Assembly (NCBI RefSeq): GCF_036699995.1
Contig: NZ_CP144906.1
Location: 2,185,001 to 2,249,000 of the forward strand
Source: Clostridium beijerinckii
Lineage (GTDB): Bacteria; Bacillota; Clostridia; Clostridiales; Clostridiaceae
Direction: 5' to 3'
Length of the DNA: 64,000 bases
How positions within the stretch are numbered: the first letter of the stretch is position 1; the number at the start of each line of letters is the position of its first letter. The notes beneath the pieces were generated by a model that did no database searches, was not told where the DNA came from, and worked only from the letters and a program-made list of their open reading frames with translations. A program made the position numbers and the translations under genes. Positions 45,822-53,659 of the stretch are shown here, piece after piece.

Positions 45822-45877
45822 AAGATCTCAAAGAAGAGATTACAGAAATGTATGAGCTTCTTTGAGATCTTTTTTTG
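45822..45877 (+). promoter_or_regulatory. Attenuator-like hairpin L1 upstream of mop
   Basis: The arms AAGATCTCAAAGAAG (45822-45836) and CTTCTTTGAGATCTT (45857-45872 region), followed by seven T residues, form a strong terminator. An alternative hairpin GATCTC-[AAAGAA]-GAGATT (45824-45841), with a six-base loop having A at 1 and G at 4, uses part of the same 5' arm. A second small hairpin TACA-GAAA-TGTA lies in the terminator loop. The same layout is found at 46643-46691 and, in part, before nifH. Confidence 0.6.
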
Positions 45878-46137
45878 CTTATGTTGAGAAAATATATAAT
45901 TATGTAAAAGTAATATAGCTTGTAATATCACATCTCTATATTGCATTTGTCAGTTAGAAACAGTAATTACGTAATGTTATTGCTTCTACCCATAATCCTT
46001 TATAATTATTTCAAGATATTTTTGACTCAGTGTATTTATTGAAATAATAAAGGATTTTATAAATGTGATGCTGATGTAAAACTATTTTCGAATTGTATTG
46101 TGAAATGATAAAAATTAACATATAAGTAAAAATATTG

Positions 46138-46166
46138 TTGTAAATTAAGCTGGAATAATTTATAAT
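46138..46166 (+). promoter_or_regulatory. mop promoter
   Basis: TTGTAA (46138-46143) and TATAAT (46161-46166) are separated by 17 bases. The transcribed leader begins with AGTAACATAACAACATT, resembling the words upstream of modA. GGGGAGGAA precedes the mop ATG. Confidence 0.6.
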
Positions 46167-46226
46167 GTACATAATCAATAGTAACATAACAACATTGATT
46201 GAATTTAACTTGGGGAGGAAATAAAA

Positions 46227-46433
46227 ATGAAATTAAGTGCAAGAAACCAATTGGCAGGAAAAGTTGTTGAAATTAAAGAAGGGGCAGTAAATGCATCAGT
46301 AAAAATCGAGATTGCTGAAAATATTATAATATCATCAACTATCTCAATGGACGCAGTAAAGGAACTAGGATTAACAGTAGGATCAGAAGCTACAGCAGTA
46401 ATTAAGGCAACATCAGTAATGGTTATGGCTTAG
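46227..46433 (+). CDS. mop: Molbindin Mop
   Basis: This 68-residue protein is a single molybdate-binding Mop domain (MKLSARNQLAGKVVEIKEGA; VNASVKIE; ATSVMVMA C-terminus). Clostridial Mop proteins form oligomers that bind molybdate or tungstate in the cytosol and may store or buffer it. GGGGAGGAA precedes the ATG. It is monocistronic, with its own promoter and a hairpin terminator at 46472-46508, and sits between modA and the nif-side accessory set. Confidence 0.95.
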   Translation: MKLSARNQLAGKVVEIKEGAVNASVKIEIAENIIISSTISMDAVKELGLTVGSEATAVIKATSVMVMA

Positions 46434-46471
46434 TTCTCTATAATCTTATACTACATATGAAATCATAATCA

Positions 46472-46508
46472 AAAGAGGATATCTTAAGCTAAGATATTCT
46501 CTTTTTTA
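46472..46508 (+). terminator. Intrinsic terminator after mop
   Basis: AAAAGAGGATATCTTA pairs with TAAGATATTCTCTTTT around a three-base loop and ends in T residues. Confidence 0.85.
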
Positions 46509-46563
46509 CTAGCAGACTACTATATATATTTAAATAAAAGGATATATATCAAAAAAATAATTC

Positions 46564-46592
46564 TTTACAATACTACAAGAATATAGTTATAT
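46564..46592 (+). promoter_or_regulatory. Putative promoter for the GTPase-ABC fusion gene
   Basis: TTTACA (46564-46569) and TTATAT (46587-46592) are separated by 17 bases. The predicted transcript runs through the attenuator-like hairpin at 46643-46691 before the coding start at 46765. Confidence 0.45.
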
Positions 46593-46642
46593 GTGTGTAT
46601 ATTTATGATATCTATATGCAATGTTCGGAATCATTAATAATG

Positions 46643-46691
46643 ATCTCAAAGAGGAGAATGCAGAAATGTAGAAAACTCTTTGAGATTTTTT
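46643..46691 (+). promoter_or_regulatory. Attenuator-like hairpin L2 before the GTPase-ABC fusion gene
   Basis: ATCTCAAAGAG (46643-46653) pairs with CTCTTTGAGAT (46676-46686), followed by T residues. The alternative hairpin TCTC-[AAAGAG]-GAGA again has an A1/G4 hexaloop, and TGCA-GAAA-TGTA matches the second hairpin of L1 with a compensatory change. It lies 73 bases before the TTG start at 46765. Confidence 0.6.
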
Positions 46692-46764
46692 GTTTATAAA
46701 AAATTAAATTATGATATCTAAGTAATGGTATCTTAAAAGGTTGAACAAGAATGGAGTGATTAAT

Positions 46765-48282
46765 TTGAAATTTGTTACATTTTCTGGACCACCATCATCG
46801 GGCAAGACTTCAGTAATATTAAAGGTAATTGAGTGCTTAAAATCGGAACAAAGAAAATGTGGAGTTGTAAAATTTGACTGCCTTACAACTTTTGATGATT
46901 TACTTTATAAAAACGCAGGAATTGAAGTTATGGTAGGATTATCAGGAAATCTTTGCCCGGATCACTTTTATATCAGTAATATAGATGATTGTGTTAAATA
47001 TGGAACAGAGAATGGGTTCGATTTGTTGATAAGCGAGAGTGCGGGGTTATGTAATAGGTGCTCACCTCATATTAAGGGTATTTTAGCAGTATGCGTAATA
47101 GATAGTCTGTCTGGAGTAAACACCCCTAAAAAGATTGGACCAATGTTAAAATATGCGGATATTATAGTAATTACAAAAGGTGACATAGTTTCTCAGGCTG
47201 AAAGAGAAGTGTTTAGTTTTATGGTAAAAGAGGCTAATTCCAAAGCAGAGATAGTGTATATTAATGGTCTTACTGGTCAGGGGGCTTATGAATTAAGCTT
47301 AAGCATAAAAAAAGCAAAATCTATTGAGAGTCTTGAAGGAGAGAAACTTAGATTTACAATGCCTTCAGCATTATGCTCTTATTGCCTTGGAGAAACAATA
47401 ATAGGTGAAGATTACCAAACTGGAAACACAAAAAAAATAAATTTCCAAGAAATTAAAAGTAACAGAGAACTTAAAACGAGTTATTCTTTAGACAAAAATA
47501 GTGAAATATCTGAAATAGACTGCACAATAGTTAACTCATTAACAATTGTAGGAGGACATGATAAAGGTGGAAATAAAGAAGATATTGAACTTACAATTAA
47601 AGTAGGGGAAGTAATTTGCATAGTTGGACCTACAGGATCTGGTAAAAGTAGATTACTCGAAGATATAGAGTGTATTGCGAGTGGTGATACTCCAACTGGA
47701 AGAATTATAAAAATAAATGGAGAAAATTTAAATTGTAGCAGGCTGGTTGCAGAGCTTTCGCAGAATATGAATTTTGTAATGGATGTATCTGTAGAAGAAT
47801 TTATAAGAATGCATGCAAAAAGCAGGAATGTTATAGAGATAAAAAGTATTACAGACAAAATAGTAAAATATGCAAATGAACTAGCAGGAGAAGAATTCAC
47901 TGGGGATACACCGATAACTTCATTGAGCGGGGGGCAATCAAGGGCATTAATGATTGCAGATACAGCATTATTAAGCGCTTCCCCAATAGTACTAATTGAT
48001 GAAATTGAAAATGCAGGGGTAGATAGAAGCAGGGCATTAGAACTTTTAGTTAAAGAAGGAAAAATAGTTTTTGTATCTACTCATGACCCTATATTAGCAT
48101 TGCTTGGGGATAAGAGAATTGTGATAAAAAATGGTGCGATAAATAAAGTAATCACAACAGTTCCAAAGGAAAGAGATAATCTTAAGATTATGAAACAAAT
48201 TGATAATAAAATGTTAGAACTCAGAAATGCCTTAAGAAGTGGAGAAGTAATAGATTGGGATATGAAAGAATATTTTCTATAG
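46765..48282 (+). CDS. Fusion of HypB/UreG-like GTPase domain and ABC-type ATPase domain
   Basis: This 505-residue soluble protein carries two P-loop NTPases. The N-terminal SIMIBI-type domain has GPPSSGKTS (~8-16), a D-x-x-SG-VNTPKKIGPMLKYADIIVITKGD stretch like HypB/UreG (~113-140; TKGD replaces NKxD), and Cys pairs CNRC (~96-99) and CSYC (~204-207) that could bind metal. The C-terminal ABC domain has GPTGSGKS (~288-295), LSGGQ (~387-391) and IVLIDEIE (~408-415). No membrane segment is seen. A metallochaperone-type or complex-assembly ATPase is plausible; the function is not known. The start is TTG 46765, eight bases after GGAG. Confidence 0.75.
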   Translation: MKFVTFSGPPSSGKTSVILKVIECLKSEQRKCGVVKFDCLTTFDDLLYKNAGIEVMVGLSGNLCPDHFYISNIDDCVKYGTENGFDLLISESAGLCNRCSPHIKGILAVCVIDSLSGVNTPKKIGPMLKYADIIVITKGDIVSQAEREVFSFMVKEANSKAEIVYINGLTGQGAYELSLSIKKAKSIESLEGEKLRFTMPSALCSYCLGETIIGEDYQTGNTKKINFQEIKSNRELKTSYSLDKNSEISEIDCTIVNSLTIVGGHDKGGNKEDIELTIKVGEVICIVGPTGSGKSRLLEDIECIASGDTPTGRIIKINGENLNCSRLVAELSQNMNFVMDVSVEEFIRMHAKSRNVIEIKSITDKIVKYANELAGEEFTGDTPITSLSGGQSRALMIADTALLSASPIVLIDEIENAGVDRSRALELLVKEGKIVFVSTHDPILALLGDKRIVIKNGAINKVITTVPKERDNLKIMKQIDNKMLELRNALRSGEVIDWDMKEYFL

Positions 48283-48315
48283 ATATCCAAATGCTACTTT
48301 AGACTTACGCAATAG

Positions 48316-48465
48316 CCAACCGAAATTAGGTGAACTCTGTTGTTTCGGTTGCTATAGAATACAGTTGTGAATTTCTAACATCAGAAGTTGCGCCATTTAT
48401 GCATGCTCCCGAGGCAAGCTCGTGACAAGCAAAAATGGAACATCTTCTTATTAAAAATAAGTGAA
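48316..48465 (+). repeat. Giant palindromic repeat H, copy 5 (right arm truncated)
   Basis: The left arm CCAACCGAAATTAGGTGAAC through GTTTCGGTTGC is followed by AGAAGTTGC..CCATTTATGCATGCTC pairing with ACAAGCAAAAATGGAACATC. The apex carries a small hairpin CGAG/CTCG. The distal right arm is missing. It fills the short gap before the binding-protein-like gene. Confidence 0.65.
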
Positions 48466-48491
48466 AAAAATATAAGATGGAGGTTAAAAAT

Positions 48492-49454
48492 ATGGGAAAA
48501 ATGAAAAATATAATTGATAAATCAGAATACGATGTTCTTGGATTGTTACCGTGCCCTATAAAAGTGCCAATAGAAATTGGTTTTGATGAAATGATAAATA
48601 ATTTAGAAAGTGAATGTGATTTTAAATATCTTGTTGAAGGTAATTCTAATTATGAGGTCATGTGGATGGATGAGTCTTCATATATTCCTAAAAAAGAGGA
48701 ATTGCCAAAGATTATTATAAGTGCTGGAGTTAATAGTTTTTATAGAAAAGATTTTAGAGATAAGGCAATAGAAGAGAAATACTTTAAGGAAATCAAAAAC
48801 ATAGAAGATGGAAAATTAATTGAAAATGATTTTAGTGATCCAAAAGGTAATTATTATATAATGGCATTAAATCATTTAGTTATGGCAGTAGATTTAACTA
48901 AATTGAATAAAAGAAATATACCAACCTCGTGGGGAGACCTTTTGAATAGTTCATTTAAAAAAGAAGTTGCCATAAGAGGAAAGCGAGGAAAGTATTGTGA
49001 AACAACATTGCTAGCGATATATAAAGATTATGGTATGGATGGAATTATGAAATTAAAAGAACTTGTTGGCTTTGGCGGACATCCAGCTGAAATGGTAAAG
49101 AATGCAGGGAAAGGAATTGAGAATTCACCTACAATTAGTGTTATTCCCTATTTTTATGCAAGGCTTCTTAAAAATAATAAGAATGTTAAGATTGTTTGGC
49201 CTGAAGAAGGTGCAATAGTTAGTCCAGTGACATTATTAGTCCAAAATGATATTTCAAACATGTTGGAAAATGTAGTGAGTTATTTTACTAGTGAACAAGT
49301 ACGAAATATATGCAAAGATGCAGCACTGCCTCATCCAATGGATTATTTAGAGTATTTAAAAGAAAACAATTATAAGTTAAATTGGTTGGGATGGGATTTT
49401 ATAAGCAATAATTATATAAACAAATTACTTCCAAATTTAAATAAATGTTTCTAA
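48492..49454 (+). CDS. Cytosolic type 2 periplasmic-binding-protein-like protein
   Basis: This 320-residue protein resembles ABC substrate-binding proteins of the iron/2-aminoethylphosphonate (AfuA-like) group: DLTKLNKRNIPTSWGDLLN (~134-152) and GGHPAEMVKNAGKG then SVIPYFYARLL are typical. No signal peptide, lipobox or TM segment is present, so it should act in the cytosol. Together with the GTPase-ABC fusion upstream and the HTH-binding-protein regulator downstream, it suggests an intracellular ligand-handling system. The start follows GGAGG at eight bases. Confidence 0.7.
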   Translation: MGKMKNIIDKSEYDVLGLLPCPIKVPIEIGFDEMINNLESECDFKYLVEGNSNYEVMWMDESSYIPKKEELPKIIISAGVNSFYRKDFRDKAIEEKYFKEIKNIEDGKLIENDFSDPKGNYYIMALNHLVMAVDLTKLNKRNIPTSWGDLLNSSFKKEVAIRGKRGKYCETTLLAIYKDYGMDGIMKLKELVGFGGHPAEMVKNAGKGIENSPTISVIPYFYARLLKNNKNVKIVWPEEGAIVSPVTLLVQNDISNMLENVVSYFTSEQVRNICKDAALPHPMDYLEYLKENNYKLNWLGWDFISNNYINKLLPNLNKCF

Positions 49455-49515
49455 ATGCTAGAAATTCTCACCTCTAAATGTTAGAATAAATTATTATACG
49501 GAGGAGGGAAGTTCT

Positions 49516-50481
49516 ATGAATAATGAAGAATCCCTAACGGCAGTAGATGTCGCTGAACTATTAAAGATAACTAAAAATACAGTATATGAAATGGTCAAAA
49601 GAGGTGAATTACCTGGATACAAAGTAGGGAAAAAGCTTAGAATTGATAAAAAGGATGTTGAGAATTACATCAATAGTCAAAAGGTAACAAAAGGTAGTAA
49701 TAATCAGATTAAGATATTAATAGATGAGCCAGTAATAGAAGAAAATCTGAGTAATATAAAAAAAGCGGAAAATTCAAATGATATTATAATATCAGGACAA
49801 GATGTGATTTTAGATGTTTTAGCAGAAAAAATTAGGGAAAAGGCAAATGATATAAGGGTCCTTAGGTCTAATACAGGAAGCTACTCAGGTCTATATGACT
49901 TATATAATGATAAAATTTCTATATCGTCAGTACATTTGTGGGATGGAGATACTAATGAATATAATACTGCTTTTGTAAGGAAACTAGTTCCAGGTATATC
50001 TTGTTTAATTATAAACCTTGCTTACAGGAATGTTGGTTTTTATGTTCCAAAAGGAAATCCTAATAAAATAACTAATTGGAAGGACTTGATTAAACAAGAT
50101 ATATCCATGATAAATAGGGAAAAAGGTTCTGGAATAAGAATTTTGCTTGACGAGAAATTAAGAGTTAATAATATAAATAGAGAACAAATTAAAGGATATA
50201 ATATTGAAAAACAATCCCACTCTGCAGTAGCAAGAAGTATTGCAAGAGGGGAAGGTAATGTTGGGATAGGAAATGAAAAGGCAGCTAATCAGGTTGATGG
50301 GATTGATTTTATTAAAATTCAGGAAGAAAGATATGACTTAGTTATCAAGGAATCTGATTTAAAATATCCCATATATCAACTTATAATTAGAACTATTCAA
50401 AGTGAAGAGTTTAAGAGGGAAATTGAAAGTTTAGGCGGATATGATTTAAAAGATATAGGCAAAATACTTGATAAAACATAA
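49516..50481 (+). CDS. HTH regulator with binding-protein-like (PBP) sensor domain
   Basis: This 321-residue protein has an excisionase/MerR-type HTH at the N-terminus (SLTAVDVAELLKITKNTVYE, recognition part VKRGELPGYKVG; ~6-50) and a C-terminal PBP-like domain (~85-315; SGLYDLYNDKISISSVHLWD, then GSGIRILLDEKLRV). This architecture is found in molybdate/tungstate-responsive regulators and in COG1910-type proteins. It may sense the same ligand as its neighbour at 48492. AGGAGG precedes the ATG; a terminator follows at 50521-50550. Confidence 0.85.
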   Translation: MNNEESLTAVDVAELLKITKNTVYEMVKRGELPGYKVGKKLRIDKKDVENYINSQKVTKGSNNQIKILIDEPVIEENLSNIKKAENSNDIIISGQDVILDVLAEKIREKANDIRVLRSNTGSYSGLYDLYNDKISISSVHLWDGDTNEYNTAFVRKLVPGISCLIINLAYRNVGFYVPKGNPNKITNWKDLIKQDISMINREKGSGIRILLDEKLRVNNINREQIKGYNIEKQSHSAVARSIARGEGNVGIGNEKAANQVDGIDFIKIQEERYDLVIKESDLKYPIYQLIIRTIQSEEFKREIESLGGYDLKDIGKILDKT

Positions 50482-50520
50482 ATAATGATATAGTATAAGA
50501 TTAATATTATAATTTTATGC

Positions 50521-50550
50521 AAAGGCGCAGTAATTTTACTGTGCCTTTTT
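50521..50550 (+). terminator. Intrinsic terminator after PBP-HTH regulator
   Basis: AAAGGCGCAGTAA pairs with TTACTGTGCCTTT (one mismatch) and runs into T residues. Confidence 0.8.
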
Positions 50551-50563
50551 GTTATTAAAAAAT

Positions 50564-50621
50564 AAGGTATATGAAAGAAAATAATAAATGATGATTGATT
50601 ATTTTTTGAATATATCTAAAT
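50564..50621 (+). repeat. Inverted-repeat element A, short remnant
   Basis: AGGTATATGAAAGAAAATAA and TTATTTTTTGAATATATC are inverted repeats matching the ends of element A with almost no interior. The remnant lies immediately before the AnfO-like gene SD. Confidence 0.55.
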
Positions 50622-50637
50622 AAAGGAGTGATAGTAT

Positions 50638-51246
50638 ATGGATAAAATAGGAGTATTTTTAAACGAAAAAGATCTTATAAGTTCTTTTGAAGAAGCACGA
50701 TATGTAAAAATATTTGCAAAAGAAAAACATTTGTGGAAAACAAAAAAAACTATTTTAATTAATAGGGCAGGTGGTGAAAAATCAATAAATGAAATCAGAC
50801 AGGAATACAAAAATGTAATTAATGAAATGGATGATTGTAAAATTATAATAGTAAAAAAGGCTTTTGGAATTCCGTATAGTGTATTTTATATGGGGGATTT
50901 TAGTGTTTGGGAATTGGAAGGAAACCCATTTGATTATTTTGATGAAATTATTAAAAATGAAATGGTCCAGGAGGAGAATGAAAATAAAGAAGTTGAAATT
51001 GCTAAGAAACTTGGCGATGGATATTTCATGATAGATCTACAGGAATTAGAGCTGATAAATCCTGAAATAACTTCTAAAAAGGCAATAATTCCTTATTTAG
51101 AAAAAGAGGATGTTAAAAAAATAGAAGTACGCTGTTGTCATGTACCGCCTTGGCTGGTTGCAAAAATGGACAAGGGTGAAATCTTATTATCCATTAATGA
51201 GATAAAAAGAAATGATTATATGGTAACTGTACAGAAAAATGTTTGA
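50638..51246 (+). CDS. AnfO-like nitrogenase accessory protein
   Basis: This 202-residue protein matches the AnfO family of Fe-only nitrogenase accessory proteins: FSVWELEGNPFDYFDEI (~89-105), LGDGYFMIDLQELE (~124-137), TSKKAIIPYLE and the CCHVPPWLVAKM segment (~170-181). In diazotrophs anfO lies in the anf (Fe-only nitrogenase) operon. Here no anfHDGK is present; it lies upstream of Mo-nitrogenase nifH. The role is probably linked to nitrogenase or cofactor maturation under a particular metal supply; not proved. AAAGGAG precedes the ATG. The stop overlaps a remnant of element A at 51245. Confidence 0.78.
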   Translation: MDKIGVFLNEKDLISSFEEARYVKIFAKEKHLWKTKKTILINRAGGEKSINEIRQEYKNVINEMDDCKIIIVKKAFGIPYSVFYMGDFSVWELEGNPFDYFDEIIKNEMVQEENENKEVEIAKKLGDGYFMIDLQELELINPEITSKKAIIPYLEKEDVKKIEVRCCHVPPWLVAKMDKGEILLSINEIKRNDYMVTVQKNV

Positions 51247-51283
51247 GGCACATGAAAGAAATAATAGACTAGGAGGCGAATTT

Positions 51284-52213
51284 ATGGAGAAAATAATAAC
51301 TAAGTATGGTATTTTAAATGATGCTATTATTGCTGAGTATTATTCCACTGGAGAACCAGAAGCGTATAAGGTGGAAGAATACAGTGAATTAAAAGTTTTA
51401 GACTATAATTTAGTACCGTTGCATGGATTTGTAGATGAAAGAAGAAAAGAATTTCCACCAGTAAAGGTATTTAAGAATGGCAATATTAAGAGTATTTCAT
51501 TAAATGATTTGACAGTAATAAATACTAGTATAGGTGTATTTGAAGTTGAAAAAATAACATTCTATGAAGATGGTGAAATAAATAGATTGTTTCCTTTGGA
51601 TGGAAGATTGTCAGGGTATTGGACTGAAGATGATGAATATAAATTAGCAAAAGCTTATAAATTTAGTTTTGATTTTTCATCATTTGAAGCTAAGATTATG
51701 TCTCTTCATTTTTATGAAACACAAGAACTTAGAAGTATCACATTGTGGCCAAAAGAAAAAATTAAAATAAATGTTGGAGAATGTAATTTCGCAGGGAGAA
51801 TAGGAGTCTCTTTATATAAAAGCGGAAAAATAAACTCCTGTGAGCCATTAATTGCAACAAATATAAAAACGCCAATTGGAAAAATCGAAGCTTATGACGT
51901 TAATGCAATGGGAATTCATGGGGATAGTAATTCTTTAGAATTTTATGAGGATGGAAGCATAAAATCTCTTATCACATCTACTAATACAATTACAATTAAA
52001 ACATCGGAAGGTGACACGATTTTTCATTCTCCAAAAAAAATTAGATTGTATTCTAACAGTGAAGTTCTGGATACGATAACTTTAAAGGTGGAATTTATTG
52101 ATGATAAGGTCATAATAGATAAACAATATGAATATGAAATTAAAGAAAATAAATTTGAGATAAAAGCATTTGGGGAAAGGCACTTTACCCTTAATGGAGA
52201 TAGAAATAAATAA
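51284..52213 (+). CDS. MORN/YwqK-like repeat protein
   Basis: This 309-residue soluble protein is built of repeated ~20-40-residue units with the pattern h-x-F/L-Y-x-x-G-x-I-x-S-h-x-L (e.g. FKNGNIKSISL, FYEDGEINRLFPL, LYKSGKINSCEPL, FYEDGSIKSLI, LYSNSEVLDTITL). This fits MORN-like / antitoxin YwqK-type beta repeats. No known enzyme motif is seen. The ATG at 51284 follows AGGAGG; an upstream extension lies in an element A remnant. It is last in the set before nifH, so a scaffold or accessory role is possible but unsupported. Confidence 0.55.
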   Translation: MEKIITKYGILNDAIIAEYYSTGEPEAYKVEEYSELKVLDYNLVPLHGFVDERRKEFPPVKVFKNGNIKSISLNDLTVINTSIGVFEVEKITFYEDGEINRLFPLDGRLSGYWTEDDEYKLAKAYKFSFDFSSFEAKIMSLHFYETQELRSITLWPKEKIKINVGECNFAGRIGVSLYKSGKINSCEPLIATNIKTPIGKIEAYDVNAMGIHGDSNSLEFYEDGSIKSLITSTNTITIKTSEGDTIFHSPKKIRLYSNSEVLDTITLKVEFIDDKVIIDKQYEYEIKENKFEIKAFGERHFTLNGDRNK

Positions 52214-52306
52214 TTCTCATTAAATTTAACAAAACACGAATGATTTTGATAAATTGATAAAAATATATCGTTATCATTAAAAAAGTTATAGAAAATAAAA
52301 AAATAG

Positions 52307-52335
52307 TTTGCAATATCAGTTTTTTGTGATATTAT
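52307..52335 (+). promoter_or_regulatory. nifH promoter with internal palindrome
   Basis: TTTGCA (52307-52312) and TATTAT (52330-52335) are separated by 17 bases. Between and overlapping them, AATATCA and TGATATT form a perfect 7-bp inverted repeat with an eight-base spacer (about 52312-52333). A protein bound there could block the promoter. It lies ~340 bases before the nifH ATG. Confidence 0.6.
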
Positions 52336-52445
52336 AGTTTCAATAAATAAAACAAACAAATGAAAAACAGAAATTAATAAAAAAGTAATTTATACACAAG
52401 TTTTTTTTGAAACAATATAACTTAAATTAAAAAATGAATATTAAC

Positions 52446-52511
52446 CTGTCATTAAGGCAATGGAGTCTAAGTGTTTAACTCAATGAGGAAGTTAACGACT
52501 TAGATTTTTTT
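52446..52511 (+). promoter_or_regulatory. nifH leader with ANTAR-type dual hexaloop and terminator (L3)
   Basis: Hairpin 1 is GGC-[AATGGA]-GTC (52456-52467). Hairpin 2 closes on C52481/G52488 with loop AATGAG (52482-52487) and stem GTTTAACT / AAGTTAAC. Both loops have A at 1 and G at 4, the pattern bound by ANTAR antiterminators. The 5' arm of hairpin 2 also belongs to an overlapping terminator, CTAAGTGTTTAAC / GTTAACGACTTAG, followed by seven T residues (52505-52511). Terminator and antiterminator are therefore mutually exclusive. Confidence 0.65.
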
Positions 52512-52658
52512 ATTACAATGAAAGGACAAAGGAGTCTATTTTATTATAACTATTAATAGTTAAATAAATTAGGCTTATTTTTTTAAACTAATTTACTGTT
52601 ATATTAATACAAATAAGTTATAACGACCCATTTGGGCTTATATAATCTATTTAATTAA

Positions 52659-53495
<837 letters not shown>

Positions 53496-53588
53496 GATCA
53501 ATGCACAATTATCAATTCACAATTCACAATTATTAATTAATGTTGAAGCTCATAAAGAAAGTTTTGTTAACCCAATAGAAGATTCCAA

Positions 53589-53659
53589 CAAGGGGAAAGA
53601 TCTGCTATCCAAATGCAAGATGCCCGCAAGGGGAAAGTTCTGCTATCCAAATACAAGAT
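53589..53659 (+). repeat. Direct repeat in the nifH-nifI1 spacer
   Basis: Two 33-bp copies (53589-53621 and 53627-53659) share CAAGGGGAAAG(A/T)TCTGC and differ at two positions. They are followed by short TTTGGAGCA(T/C)CACTTTT direct repeats (53660-53690). This may affect mRNA processing or be neutral. The rest of the spacer is AT-rich. Confidence 0.7.
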
